Source: Anomaloglossus baeobatrachus
Lineage: Eukaryota > Chordata > Amphibia > Anura > Aromobatidae
NCBI RefSeq assembly: GCF_048569485.1
Contig: NC_134357.1
Location: forward strand, 474,790,187 to 474,854,186
Reading direction: 5' to 3'
DNA length: 64,000 nt
Positions 41,795 to 54,405 of this stretch are shown here, in pieces. The position numbers and the translations under genes are program-made. Position 1 is the stretch's first letter. Every line of letters begins with the position of its first letter. The notes below the pieces were generated by a model. That model saw only the letters and a list, made by a program, of their open reading frames with translations. It had not been told where the DNA came from and did no database searches.

Positions 41795-43090
41795 AGGATC
41801 CTGGGAGAACATGGGGCCTATTTACTACTGTACAACGGGCATTACTATTGTACAGGGCCACACGGGGGAATTCCTAAGGTACATGGGGCAGCATTACTAC
41901 TGCACAGGGGGAATTCCAATTTTACAGGGGCTCACAAGAGGCATTACTACTGTACAGGAGGTATTAGTATTGTACAGAGGCTCCTCACAGGGGGCAATAC
42001 TACTGTACAAGTGAACATTATTTTTGTACATGGGGGTCACAGTTTGGCAATACTACTGTACAGGGGGGCATTATTACTGTACTGGGGCTCACAGGGGAAA
42101 TTACTACTGCACAACGGAGCTTTACTACTGTACATGGGGTCAAAAGTGGGCATTACTACTGATCTTGGGGGCATTGCTATTGTACAGGGGGCATTACTAC
42201 TGTGCAGGGGGCATTACTACTGTACAGGGGGCATTACTACTGTGCAGGGGGCATAACTACTGTATAGGGGGCATTACTACTGTACAGGGGGCATTACTAC
42301 TGATCTTGGGGGCATTGCTATTGTACAGGGGGCATTACTACTGTACAGGGGGCATTACTACTGTACAGGGGGCATTACTACTGTGCAGGGGGCATAACTA
42401 CTGTATAGGGGGCATTACTACTGTACAGGGGGCATTACTACTGATCTTGGGGGCATTGCTATTGTACAGGGGGCATTACTACTGTGCAGCAGGCATAACT
42501 ACTATACAGGGGGCATTACTACTGTGCAGGGGGCATAACTACTGTACAGGGGGCATTACTACTGTACAGGGGGCATTACTACTGTGCAGGGGGCATAACT
42601 ACTATACAGGGGGCATTACTACTGTACAGGGGGCATTACTACTGTGCAGGGGGCATAACTACTGTACAGGGGGCATTACTACTGTACAGGGGGCATTGCT
42701 ACTGTGCAGGGGGCATTACTACTGTACATGGGGTCACAAGTGGGCATTACTACTGATCATGGGGCATTACTACTGCACAAGGGGGCACTACTATTGTACA
42801 GGAGGCATTACTATTGTGAATGAGGGCATTACTGCTGTACATGGGGGCATTACTAGTGTACAGGAGCTCACAGAGAGCATTACTACTGTACAAGGGGACA
42901 TTACTGCTGTACAGGGGCATTATAATTGTTCAGGGGCTCACAGAGGGCATTATTACTGTACAGGAGGCATTACTCATGTACTGGGGAACACAGGGGGCAT
43001 TACTACTGTACATCAGGTCATTACTACTGTAGAGGGGCTCATTGATAAGCATTACTTTTGTACATGGGGCTACTAATACTATACAGTGGC
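41795..43090 (+). repeat. 20-bp minisatellite next to U6 promoter (unit A)
   Basis: About sixty units of ggggcattactactgtacag with a 20-bp period and variants (tgtgcag, tatacag, gatcttg). Higher-order blocks recur at 42160-42480. Because three units make 60 bp, frames stay open on the plus strand (repeats of GHYYCTGGITTVQGALLLYR) with no coding meaning. Confidence 0.93.
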
Positions 43091-43099
43091 TCACAGGGG

Positions 43100-43970
43100 A
43101 CAGTCTCTTGTTTATATTTCTCTCTGTTTATCTTTTTCAGGTTCCCATTTGTGGACTATGGCGGATTCCTTGGACTACGGCGGTCCTGCTATTTTTTTTT
43201 GTTTGTTTTAATAAAGTAGTGAATGATGGAAAGTGTTTATTTTAATAAATAATTTTGTTAAATTGTGTATGTTGTCTTTTTTTATTGCTGGGTTATTAAT
43301 GGGGGTGCCTGATAGACGCCTCTCCATTACTATCCCATGGGCTTGCTGCCAGCTGACATTACACAGCTGACGTCAACCCCAGCTACCATTACTCCGATTG
43401 CTACTGCACCATGGCAGTCAGGAAGAGCCGGGCAAAGCGTCAGAATTAGAGCATCTAGTGTGATGCCCCACTTCTGCGGCAGCTGCAGGCTGCTAGTTTT
43501 AGGCTTGGACGAGCCAATAACCATGGACCTTCCCAGCCTATCAGCCCTTAGCTGTCTGCTTTTCCTTGGCTGGTTACCAAACATAGCAGGGAACCCATGC
43601 CAGATTTTCAATTAACTAATTTATTTATTTATTTAACCCCGTCACTAGTACGCCATTGGTCGTGTCCCTGCGGTTACCATGGGCTCCGGCGGATCTGATC
43701 AGCAGACGTGCGTGTGTTAACCCTTTAGCTCACACTGTCAAACTCTGCTCCTGCTACCATCGGTGGCGCCGTGATGCGATCACGGGGTGCCGTTGTATTT
43801 TCATGACAGGTCGGGGTCAGATGCTGTCATAAATCACTTCCCGTGAGAGTCAACAGAGCGCCAGCACTCTCAGGAGACCAGCATTTCTCCTGATCAGAGC
43901 GATGCTGCGCTCTGAACAGGAAAAGCAATCGCAGTGTACAGTCATAAAGTCCTCTAGGGCAACTAGTAAA
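43100..43970. repeat. interspersed repeat block, unit A
   Basis: Sequence starting tctcttgtttatatttctctc with tggactatggcggattcc, ataaagtagtgaatgatgg and gccagctgacattacacagc. Recurs at 47215-47950, 50585-50945 and 54605-55340. No gene. Unit B lacks about 300 bp of this block (equivalent of about 43452-43760). Confidence 0.6.
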
Positions 43971-44150
43971 ATCAGTAAAAAATGTTAAAGAAATAAATAT
44001 GTAAAATATGAAAAAATAAAAGCTAAAGCTCAAATCACCCCCCTTTTGCCCCATTGAAAGCAAAACAATTAAAAAACTAAAAAAAAAATAAATAAATAAA
44101 ATGGAGACGCCCCTGAGGTAACCAGGTGTCACAAAACAAGGTAACATCAC

Positions 44151-45240
44151 TGTAACAGCTCGGGCCCTTCATAAATGTGCCAGTCAGTACACACACACCA
44201 GCACACCAGGACACATACACTCCAAAACCAGGGCGGGAGACTCCCATAGAACCAGGTGACAGGGCTGGGCACTGTGAGCTAACAGGCAGACAACTGGGTA
44301 GGGAGAGATCAGACCTGGGGGAGGAGTGGATGGCCTGGGGAGTGTGGGAGAAGTCAGTTAGCTGGCTGGAGAGACTGAAAGTGAGCAGTCGCAAGGAGGA
44401 GAATGAGTTGTCAGTAAAGGTGTCAAGACAAAGGAATCTTGAGACACAGTGAAAGTAGCAAAGACCCCGCCAAGACCTGAGTAGAAACAGCAGCCACCCA
44501 GGGGAGAAAGTATCTGGAGAACGAGAGGTCAAGCTCCAGGGACAGTGGAATGCTGTGGGAGTGGAATCCAGGGCTCCTAGTACTTTGCACGCACGGGGTG
44601 CAGATCCGAGAACAGACCAGGACTTCAAGCCGTCTATTAACTCTGCCAGGTGGGTGGGTTTCCAGGACTCATCTGCCACCATTAACATCCGAGGCATAAG
44701 CAGCAAACGGAGGACCGGGACATATTCCCTTAAATAGTCCAAACTGCCTGCGGCAGGACCCAGACACCAGGAGGACCTCTGAGTGCTCCACGCCAGGGAG
44801 GACCCACACACACACACACAAGTGCATCGGTGGGCGAGTGGCACCAGGTCAGCTGGCACAGGGACACAGGACTCGGGCGCACCTGGGATCCAGCACCTCC
44901 CCAGGTTGCGAACCCAGCTGTAAGTAAAGCGACCAAACTGCACTCCCCTGTCTGGACTGAGGTATTTCACTGCACCTCCACATTAACCCCTACCTACCCC
45001 TGGGGAAAATCCCTGCTCGCGTAGGGCTTCACCATCCACGCTGCCCCATCCATCACCCCCAGGGAAGAACGGCAGCGGTGGCCATGCCATCCCTGGCCGC
45101 GCACCGCGTGTGGCATAGTCGGACTATTTTTATTATTTTTCCCATTTTATTTAAAAACTGATCGAGTGCCCCTGGATCTGGGACCCCTCGAGCCACGGAT
45201 TGCCCGGATCCGAGCAGCTCGGCTGCCCCGGGGTGCGACA
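44151..45240. mobile_element. probable solo LTR, unit A (fossil)
   Basis: 1,090 bp with ends TGTAACAGCTCGGG and GGGGTGCGACA (TG...CA on both strands). It lies in otherwise continuous AT-rich repeat sequence. I could not find a clean target duplication, so it is either old or slightly misplaced. A second copy at 51345-52440 was made by the tandem duplication, not by a new insertion. Confidence 0.6.
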
Positions 45241-45900
45241 ATACACATATTTGGTATTGCTGAGTTCAGAAATGCCTGGGCTATAAAAATATAAAAGCAA
45301 TTAATCTGATTAGTACAAGGTGTAGCGAGAAAAAATATTCCAGATGACAAAATGATGGTTTTTGGTCATCGCAACATGGCACTAAAATGCAATAACAGGC
45401 GATCAAAACATCATATACAAATATGGTATAATTAAAAACATCAGCTCAAAATGCAAAAAAAAAAGCCGTCACTGAGCCCCAGATCCCGAACAATGAGAAT
45501 GCTACAGGTCTCCGAACATGGCGACAAGGCGCTATTCTTTTTTTGGACAAACTTCTGCTTTTTCTTCACCCTTTAGATAAAAGTAAAAGTATACATGTTT
45601 TGTATCTACGAACTCGCACCGGCCTGAGGCATCATAATGCCGGGTCACTTTTACCAAATTGTAAACGTGGTGACAGAAAAAAAGCAAAAAAACCCCAAAA
45701 CCCTAAATTGTGGAATTTCACTTTTTAATTACAATTTCTCCACTTTTGAAATTTTTTTTCCAATTTTCCAGTACACTACATGGAAAAATGAAAAGGAAAT
45801 AAAGTAAAATGGCCATGGCTTGAAGGGGTTAACAAGACCAGAAATGTTCTTACCTCAAAAAATGACGAAAAAAAAATACATTTGGGTTAATAAATGCGTC
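45241..45900. repeat. AT-rich repeat and U6-unit 3' flank, unit A
   Basis: Contains ggtattgctgagttcagaaa, atgcaataacaggcgatcaa and, at the right, ccatggcttgaaggggttaa and ataaatgcgtc, the block seen 3' of other U6 copies. No gene. Confidence 0.6.
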
Positions 45901-45927
45901 AAAATATGGAACGCTTCACGAATTTGC
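45901..45927 (-). pseudogene. RNU6: U6 snRNA, 3' fragment (copy 2, unit A)
   Basis: 27 bp equal to the U6 3' end (GCAAATTCGTGAAGCG then TTCCATATTTT). The rest of the gene and the promoter are deleted; minisatellite-like sequence (ggcattac variants) follows immediately. Confidence 0.85.
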
Positions 45928-45929
45928 AT

Positions 45930-46165
45930 GGATGGAAGGTGACATTACATTTGTATAGGGGCACAAAGAGGTCATTTCTACTTTATAGGAGCACAGAGGG
46001 CAAACAATACCAATGAATGTGGCTGATAAAAGGGCCATTATTATTGTGTGGGTAAACAAATGGGGACATTTCAACAATATAGGGGGATAAAAGGGGGCAC
46101 ATAGGGTGTAATATAACTGTACAGCCCTAAGAGAAGCACAGTTACTGTGTAGGAACACAAACACA
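45930..46165 (+). repeat. degenerate minisatellite remnant, unit A
   Basis: Diverged units with ggtgacattacatttgtatagggg, tttctactttataggagcac and ttattattgtgtggg, related to the 20-bp minisatellite. Repeated at 53126-53460. Confidence 0.55.
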
Positions 46166-46170
46166 AAGGC

Positions 46171-47015
46171 GTGTGTGTGTGTCCGGGATTGGCATCTGAA
46201 CCGTCGCAGCTACAGCCACAAAAGTTTGCACACTCACACGTCTGGACCCCAAGAGCGTCATAGGCTATGTTTTGAGGGAAATTTTAACACCGCGCTTTAC
46301 AGTTATTCAACAAAAAACCTGCCTCCATTAAAGCGAATGGAGCTGGGAGCCACAGTGCAGCCAGAACTTCAGAAGAATGCGCAGCCACGCCCTTAAATGG
46401 ATGTTGGTGTGTCACAATGCAGCAAGAGAAAGAGACAGACACAGACAGGGAAAGAGGCAGACACAGACAGGGAAAGAGTCAGACATAGACAGGGTAAGAC
46501 ACAGACACAAAGAGACAGATACAGACAAAGAGACAGACTGACAGGGAAAGAGAGACAGGGAAAGAGAGGGAAAGAGAGAGAAAGGTTAAGAGACAGACAC
46601 AGACAGGTAAAGAGACAGACAAAGAGACAGACAGACACAGGGAAACAGACAGAGAGGGAAAGAGACAGACAGGGTAAGACACAGACAAAGACAGGTAAAG
46701 AGACAGACAAAGAGACAGACACAGGGAAAGTGACAGAGGGAAAGAGACAGACAGGGAAAGAGACAGACAGGGAAAGTGACAGAGAGACAGAGACAGACAG
46801 GGAAAGAGATAGATAGACAGACAGGGAAAGAGATTGAGACAGACGGAGAAAGAGACAAAGACAGTCAGAGACAGACAGGGAAAGACAGACAGACCAAGAG
46901 ATAGAGAGAGAGAGAAAGAGACAGAGAGAGATATACAGAGGGGGAGACAGACAGAGAATGGGAGAGAAACAGAGAGACAGTTACTATCCCGGGCAGCGCC
47001 GGGTGCTACAGCTAG
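46171..47015 (+). mobile_element. Helitron, 5' end deleted (unit A)
   Basis: Same family as 53465-54405. The 3' end CCCGGGCAGCGCCGGG plus CAGCTAG at 47015 is intact and followed by T. The 5' end is missing: sequence passes from flank (aaaggc) straight into the gtgtgt stretch near 46171. Contains the (gggaaagagacagaca)n minisatellite at 46420-46960. Confidence 0.85.
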
Positions 47016-48050
47016 TATCTGTATATAAGGGACGTTCCTGACGACACCGTTCATCGGAATTGCTGGTTTTCGCTGTGTGCTGCTTCTCAAACTCTATGGA
47101 GCCTTGTTCTGAGCCTCCATAGTCTTTGATCATTGTGCAACGTCTTGGTAAGTGCCGGGCTACGTTGGACCTGCGTGGGAACTTTGCTTTTTAATAAATT
47201 GGTGAACTAGTGACTGTGTCTTGTTTTTACTTCTCTCTGTTTATGTTTTTCTGGTTTCCATTTGTGGACTATGGCGGATTCCTTGGACTACAGCAGTCCT
47301 GCTGCTTTTTTTTTTATTTAGTAAAGTGGTGAATGATGGAAAGTGTTGGGGAGTGTTTATTTTAATAAAGTATTTTTTACGTGTGTGTATTTTTTTTATT
47401 ACTGGGTTAGTAATGGGGGTGTCTGATAGACGCTTCTCCATTACTAATCCCTGGGCTTGATGCCAGTTGACACTACACAGATGACATCAACCCCAACTAC
47501 CATTACCCGATTGCCAGTGCACCAGGGACGAGCAGAGGCAAAGCACCAGAATTGGCCCATCTAATGTGATGTGCTACTTCTGGGGTGGCTGTGTGCTGCT
47601 ATTTTTACTCTGAGAAGGCCCATGGTTATTGGCTCCTACTGCACTATGGCAATCAGGAAGAGCTGAGGAAAAGTGCCAGAATTGGCGCATCTAATGTGAT
47701 GCGCCACTTCTGGGGTGGATGCTTGCTGCTATTTTTAGTCTGGGAATGACCATGGTTATTTGCCCCCGCAGCACCAGGGCAATCAGGAAGAGCCAAAGCA
47801 AAGTGCTAACATCTATTGTGAGGTGCCACTTCTTGGATACCTGTGGGACGCTATGTTTAGGCTGGGAAGGGGCCAATAATCATAGGCCATCCAAGCCTGA
47901 TAATACCAGCCCCCAGCTGTCTGCTTGACCTTTGTAGTTCTCAAAAGTAAAGGGGTCCCCGTTTTTTTCTAATGATTTATTTAATCATAAATAGATGTCC
48001 AATAAGCTCCACAGTGTACAATTTTATTATATGTCAGCAGGTTTTGCAAT
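47016..48050. repeat. interspersed repeat block between Helitron and MITE, unit A
   Basis: Includes a second copy of the tggactatggcggattcc repeat at 47260-47290 and a triplicated motif cccatggttatt/gatgcgccacttctggggtgg at 47560-47850. Nearly identical to 54406-55440. No gene. Confidence 0.6.
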
Positions 48051-48054
48051 TGAG

Positions 48055-48605
48055 GTAATACTTTTGGTACCGATATCGCTAGCGATCGTACCCACCCCTG
48101 TCGGTTGTGCGTCACGGGCAAATCGCTGCCCGTGACGCACAACATCGCTAACACCCGTCACACTACTTACCTGCCCTGCGACGTCGCTGTGGCTGGCGCC
48201 CTTTCTAAGGGGGCGGGTCATGCGGCGTCACAGCGACGTCACACGGCAGCCGTCCAATAGAAGCGGAGGGGCGGAGATGAGCGGGACGTAACATCCCGCC
48301 CACCTCCTTCCTTCCGCATTGCCGGCGGAGGCAGGTGAGGAGATGTTTGTCGCTTCTGCGGTGTCACACACCGCGATGTGTGCTGCCGCAGGAACGACAA
48401 ACAACCTCGTTACTCACCAGACAACGATCTTTGGTGTTTGGACGACCTCTCAAAAAACAACGATTTTTACCACTTTTGCGATCGTTGTAGGTCGCTCGTA
48501 CGTGTTACACGCTGCGATGACGCTAACGACGCCGGATGTGCATCACAAACACCGTGACCCCGACGATAAATCGTTAGCGATGTCGCAGCGTGTAAAGCAC
48601 CCTTT
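48055..48605. mobile_element. PIF/Harbinger-like MITE (unit A)
   Basis: GC-rich 550-bp element ending gcagcgtgtaaagcaccctt, the same style of end as the elements at 9190-12914 and 13706-14346. Internal inverted repeats (tgcgtcacgggcaaatcg / cgtgacgcacaac; tcgctgtggctggcgcc). The left end is degraded. No ORF of note. Confidence 0.6.
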
Positions 48606-49200
48606 ACATTGTAATAAAATACATTATATTTACCCCCAAATTTTATCAGTAAAAAGTCAGTTCAGGGCACAAAAAAATAAGCCCTCACACAGCCCCAGAT
48701 CCCCAAAATTAAAACTGTTACGGTCCTTGGGAAAAAAAAAACAATTTTTTTTTTTTTTTACTTATTTCAGAAATTTTTTTGACTACTTAAATAAAATAAA
48801 ACAATCAAGATGTTTGGTCTGTATGAACTCGTACTGACCTGGGGAATGATACCACCAGGTGAGTTTTATTATATAGTGAACATGGTATATAAAAAGCCAA
48901 AAAACAATGCGGAATTGCACTTTGTTAGCAATTTCAGTGCACTTGTATTTTTTTTTTTTTACCATTTTCCGCTCCTTTCTATGGTAAAATCAATGATGCC
49001 AGTGAAAAGGTGAACTTTTCCCCCAAAAAAGAAGCCCTTCTAGAGTATATTTAAGGAAAAGTAAAAAAGTTCTGGCTTTTGGAATAAGGAGAGGAAAATG
49101 AAAAAAACCGTTAAAATGGCCATGGCATGAAGGGGTTAACGAGGCTAGAAATGTTGTTTAAGTCAGTAAATGAGAGTGAAAAAAAAGCTTGTGTTTAGAA
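48606..49200 (-). repeat. U6-unit 3' flank, unit A
   Basis: Copy of the 38152-38765 block: ttttatcagtaaaaagtcag near 48637, catggcatgaaggggttaac near 49120, then gaaatgcg. No gene. Confidence 0.6.
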
Positions 49201-49204
49201 ATGC

Positions 49205-49355
49205 GCTTTGGAAAAAGTTGATTGTTTTTTGTATTTTCCATGTCATCATCCATGGCCTGCTGCAGCTGCTGTGCAGGGGCTAATCAATCATATGCTAATC
49301 ATTCATCTTGTGTGTAAGCTCTGCCACTGAGCATATGTGCTGCCGAAGCTAGCAC
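49205..49355 (-). pseudogene. RNU6: U6 snRNA, degenerate copy (copy 3)
   Basis: The first ~25 nt are good: GTGCTAGCTTCGGCAGCACA then TATGCT. Beyond that only islands remain (GATTAGCAT, GCCCCTGC, GGATGATGACA), so the body is rearranged and enlarged. Flanks are those of other U6 copies: TATA box ctatatatag at about 49377-49386 and octamer atgcaaat at 49539-49546. Confidence 0.75.
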
Positions 49356-49574
49356 AAACTGCTAACCGACATGTCCGCTATATATAGTCCTATAAAAGTG
49401 CAAATTTAAAATTAGGGAGATTATTTTTTTTAATGAGTTAATTCTGAAAGGTTTCATGTAGCACTCTATGAATGTTGCAGTGAAACTGTAAAGAAACTCA
49501 TCAGGGAAAAAATAAGTAATAATTTGTCAGAAATTAATATGCAAATGAGACCAGTATTCAAATGAGATCCGCGC

Positions 49575-50575
49575 CGCACAGGATCCTGGGAGAACATGGG
49601 GCCTATTTCCTACTGTACAACGGGCATTACTATTGTACAGGGCCACACAGGGGAATTCCTAAGGTACATGGGGCAGCATTACTACTGCACAGGGGGAATT
49701 CCAATTTTACAGGGGCTCACAAGAGGCATTACTACTGTACAGGAGGTATTAGTATTGTACAGAGGCTCCTCACAGGGGGCAATACTACTGTACGAGGGGG
49801 CATTATTTTTGTACATGGGGGTCACAGTTGGGCAATACTACTGTACAGGGGGGCATTATTACTGTACTGGGGCTCACAGGGGTAATTACTACTGCACAAC
49901 GGAGTATTACTACTGTACATGGGGTCAAAGGTGGGCATTACTACTGATCTTGGGGGCATTGCTATTGTACAGGGGGCATTACTACTGTGCAGGGGGCATT
50001 ACTACTGTACAGGGGGCATTACTACTGTACAGGGGGCATTACTACTGTGCAGGGGGCATAACTACTGTATAGGGGGCATTACTACTGTACAGGGGGCATT
50101 ACTACTGTGCAGGGGGCATAACTACTGTATAGGGGGCATTACTACTGTACAGGGGACATTGCTACTGTGCAGGGGGCATAACTACTGTACATGGGGCATT
50201 ACTACTGTACATGGGGTCACAATTGGGCATTACTACTGATCATGGGGCATTACTACTGCACAAGGGGGCACTACTGTTGTACAGGGGGCATTACTATTGT
50301 GAATGAGGGCATTACTGCTGTACATGTGGGCATTACTAGTGTACAGGAGCTCACAGAGAGTATTGCTACTGTACAATGGGACATTACTGCTGTACAGGGG
50401 CATTATAATTGTACAGGGGCTCACAGAGGGCATTATTACTGTACAGGAGGCATTACTCATGTACTGGGGAACACAGGGGGCATTACTACTGTACATCGGG
50501 TCATTACTACTGTAGAGGGGCTCATTGATAAGCATTACTTTTGTACATGGGGCTACTAATACTATACAGTGGCTC
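49575..50575 (+). repeat. 20-bp minisatellite next to U6 promoter (unit B)
   Basis: As in unit A but with about 15 fewer units. The outer, non-repeat-like units (ggggaattcctaaggtacatg, gctcctcacagggggcaat) are conserved in order between units A, B and C. Confidence 0.92.
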
Positions 50576-50579
50576 ACAG

Positions 50580-51340
50580 GGGACAGTCTCTTGTTTTTAT
50601 TTTCTCTCTGTTTATCTTTTTCAGGTTCCCATTTGTGGACTATAGCGGATTCCTTGGACTACGGCGGTCCTGCTATTTTTTTTTGTTTGTTTTAATAAAG
50701 TAGTGAATGATGGAAAGTGTTTATTTTAATAAATCATTTTGTTAAATTGTGTATGTTGTCTTTTTTTATTACTGGGTTATTAATAGGGGTGCCTGATAGA
50801 CGCCTCTCCATTACTATCCCATGGGCTTGCTGCCAGCTGACATTACACAGCTGACGTCAACCCCAGCTACCATTACTCCGATTGCCACTGCACTATGGCA
50901 ATCAGGAAGAGCCGGGCAAAGCGTCAGAATTAGAGCATCTAGTCAGTGGCCCCGTGATGCGATCACGGGGCGCCGTTGTATTTCCATGACAGCTCGGGGT
51001 CAGATTATTACTCCTGATGCTGTCATGAATCACTTCCTGTGAGAGTCAACAGAATGCCAGCACTCTCAGGAGACCAGCATTTCTCCTGATCAGAGCGATG
51101 CTGCAGCATCGCTCTGAACAGGAAAAGCCATCGCAGTGTACACTCATAAAGTCCTCGAGGGCAACTAGTAAAATCAGTAAAAAATATTAAAGAAATAAAT
51201 AATTATGTAAAATATGAAAAAATAAAAGCTAAAGCTCAAATCACCCCCCTTTTGCCTCATTGAAAGCAAAACAATTAAAAAACTAAAAAACAAAATTGAG
51301 ACATCCCTGAGGTAACCAGGTGTCACAAAATAAGGTAACA
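50580..51340. repeat. interspersed repeat block, unit B
   Basis: Copy of 43100-44150 with an internal ~300-bp deletion near 50942. No gene. Confidence 0.6.
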
Positions 51341-51344
51341 TCAC

Positions 51345-52440
51345 TGTAACAGCTCGAGTCCTACATAACTGTGTCAGTCAGTACACACACACCAGCACAC
51401 CAGGACACATACACTCCAAAACCAGGGCGGGAGACTTCCATAGAACCAGGTGACAGGGCTGGGCACTGTGAGCTAACAGGCAGACAACTGGGTAGGGAGA
51501 GATCAGACCTGAGGGAGGAGTGGATGGCCTGGGGAGTGTGGGAGAAGTCAGTTAGCTGGCTGGAGAGACTGAAAGTGAGCAGTCGCAAGGAGGAGAATGA
51601 GTTGTCAGTAAAGGTGTCAAGACAAAGGAATCTTGAGACACAGTGAAAGTAGCAAAGACCCCGCCAAGACCTGAGTAGAAACAGCAGCCACCCAGGGGAG
51701 AAAGTATCTGGAGAACGAGAGGTCAAGCTCCAGGGACAGTGGAATGCTGTGGGAGTGGAAATCCAGGGCTCCTAGTACTTTACACGCACGGGGTGCAGAT
51801 CCGAGAACAGACCAGGACTTCAAGCCGTCTATTAACTCTGCCAGGTGGGTGGGTTTCCAGGACTCATCTGCCACCATTAACATCCAAGGCATAAGCAGCA
51901 AAGGGAGGACCGGGACATATTCCCTTAAATAGTCCAAACTGCCTGCGGCAGGACCCAGACACCAGGAGGACCTCCAAGTGCTCCACGCCAGGGAGGACCC
52001 ACACACACACACACACACAAATGCATCGGTGGGCGAGTGGCACCAGGTCAGCTGGCACAGGGACACAGGACTCGGGCGCACCTGGGATCCAGCACCTCCC
52101 CAGGTTGCGAACCCAGCTGTAAGTAAAGCGACCAAACTGCACTCCCCTGTCTGGACTGAGGTATTTCACTGCACCTCCACATTAACCCCTACCTACCCCT
52201 GGGGAAAAGCCCTGCTCGCGTAGGGCTTCACCATCCACGCTACCCCATCCATCACCTCCAGGGAAGAACGGCAGCGGTGGCCATACCATCCCTGGCCGTT
52301 CACCGCGTGTGGCGTAGTCGGACTATTTTTATTATTTTTCCCATTTTATTTAAAAACTGATCGACATGCCCCTGGATCTGGGACCCCTCGAGCCACGGAT
52401 TGCCTGGATCCGAGCAGCTCGGCTGCCCCGGGGTGCGACA
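51345..52440. mobile_element. probable solo LTR, unit B (fossil)
   Basis: Tandem-duplicated copy of 44151-45240, a few per cent different. Same ends. Confidence 0.6.
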
Positions 52441-53096
52441 ATACACATCTTTGGTATTGCTGAGTTCAGAAATGCTTGAGCTATCAAAATATAAAAGCAA
52501 TTAATCTGATTAGTATAAGGTGTAGCGAGAAAAAATATTCCAGACGCCAAAATTATGGTTTTTGGTCATCGCAACATGGCACTAAAATGCAATAACAGAC
52601 GATCAAAACATCATATACAAATATGGTATAATTAAAAACATCAGCTCAAAACGCAAAAAAAAAAAGCCGTCACTGAGCCCCAGATCCCGAACAATGAGAA
52701 TGCTACAGGTCTCCGAACATGGCGACAAGGCGCTATTCTTTTTTTGGACAAACTTCTGCTTTTTCTTCACCCTTTAGATAAAAGTAAAAGTATACATGTT
52801 TTGTATCTACGAACTCGCACCGGCCTGAGGCATCATAATGCCGGGTCACTTTTACCAAATTGTAAACATGGTGACAGAAAAAAAGCAAAAAAAAACCCCC
52901 TAAATTGTGGAATTTCACTTTTTAATTACAATTTCTCCACTTTTGAAATTTTATTCCAATTTTCCAGTACACTACATGGAAAAATGAAAAGGAAATAAAG
53001 TAAAATGGCCATGGCTTGAAGGGGTTAACAAGACCAGAAATGTTCTTACCTCAAAAAATGACGAAAAAAAAATACATTTGGGTTAATAAATGCGTC
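52441..53096. repeat. AT-rich repeat and U6-unit 3' flank, unit B
   Basis: Copy of 45241-45900; no gene. Confidence 0.6.
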
Positions 53097-53123
53097 AAAA
53101 TATGGAACGCTTCACGAATTTGC
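53097..53123 (-). pseudogene. RNU6: U6 snRNA, 3' fragment (copy 2, unit B)
   Basis: Identical 27-bp fragment to 45901-45927, with the same deletion edge, so it was duplicated together with the unit. Confidence 0.85.
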
Positions 53124-53464
53124 ATGGATGGAAGGTGACATTACATTTGTATAGGGGCACAGAGAGGTCATTTCTACTTTATAGGAGCACAGAGGGCAAA
53201 CAATACCAATGAATGTGGCTGATAAAAGGGCCATTATTATTGTGTGGGTAAACAAATGGGGACATTTCAACAATATAGGGGGATAAAAGGGGGCACATAG
53301 GGTGTAATATAACTGTACAGCCCTAAGAGAAGCACAGTTACTGTGTAGGAACACAAACACAAAGGCGGACCAATGGTAATGGACGGTGGTCAAAGAGGGA
53401 CATTGTTACTGTATAGGAACACGAAAAGGGGCATGAGTACAGTCTGGGGGACATAGAAGTCATA

Positions 53465-53482
53465 TCTAATATATAAAGCTGA

Positions 53483-53550
<68 letters not shown>

Positions 53551-54405
53551 GGGATTGGCATCTGCACCGTCGCAGCTGCAGCCACAAAAGTTTGCACACT
53601 CACACGTCTGGACCCCAAGAGCGTCATAGGCTATGTTTTGAGGGAAATTTTAACACCGCGCTTTACAGTTATTCAACAAAAAACCTGCCTCCATTAAAGC
53701 GAATGGAGCTGGGAGCCACAGTGCAGCCAGAACTTCAGAAGAATGCGCAGCCACGCCCTTAAATGGATGTTGGTGTGTCACAATGCAGCAAGAGAAAGAG
53801 ACAGACACAGACAGGGAAAGAGGCAGACATAGACAGGGAAAGAGGCAGACACAGACAGGGAAAGAGTCAGACATAGACAGGGTAAGACACAGACACAAAG
53901 AGACAGATACAGACAAAGAGACAGACTGACAGGGAAAGAGAGACAGGGAAAGAGAGGGAAAGAGAGAGAAAGGTTAAGAGACAGACACAGACAGGTAAAG
54001 AGACAGACAAAGAGACAGACAGACACAGGGAAACAGACAGAGAGGGACAGAGACAGACAGGGTAAGACACAGACAAAGACAGGTAGAGAGACAGACAAAG
54101 AGACAGACACAGGGAAAGTGACAGAGGGAAAGAGGGAAAGAGACAGACAGGGAAAGAGACAGACAGGGAAAGTGACAGAGAGACAGAGACAGACAGGGAA
54201 AGAGATAGATAGACAGACAGGGAAAGAGATTGAGACAGACGGAGAAAGAGACAGAGACAGTCAGAGACAGACAGGGAAAGACAGACAGACCAAGAGAGAG
54301 AGAGAGAGAGACAGAGAGAGATATACAGAGGGGGAGACAGACAGAGAATGGGAGAGAAACAGAGAGACAGTTACTATCCCGGGCAGCGCCGGGTGCTACA
54401 GCTAG
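53465..54405 (+). mobile_element. Helitron, non-autonomous, both ends present (unit B)
   Basis: 941 bp from TCTAATATATAAAGC (after A53464) to CAGCTAG (before T54406), with the hairpin CCCGGGCAGCGCCGGG 12 nt before the end. (gt)n at 53484-53550, then ggcatctgcaccgtcgcagc, then the (gggaaagagacagaca)n minisatellite at 53790-54330. No protein. This is the reference copy for 46171-47015 and 31443-32314. Confidence 0.92.

Noticed and set aside
42024-43076. A 350-residue plus-strand open frame (HYYCTGGITTVQG repeats), also at 49596-50559
   Set aside because: 20-bp minisatellite stays open in all phases; three units make 60 bp. Not a gene.
46393-47090. Ser/Leu/Val-rich ORFs in the Helitron minisatellites (also 31551-32114, 53778-54480)
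   Set aside because: Repeat artefacts of the gtctctttccct-type array, seen equally on both strands.
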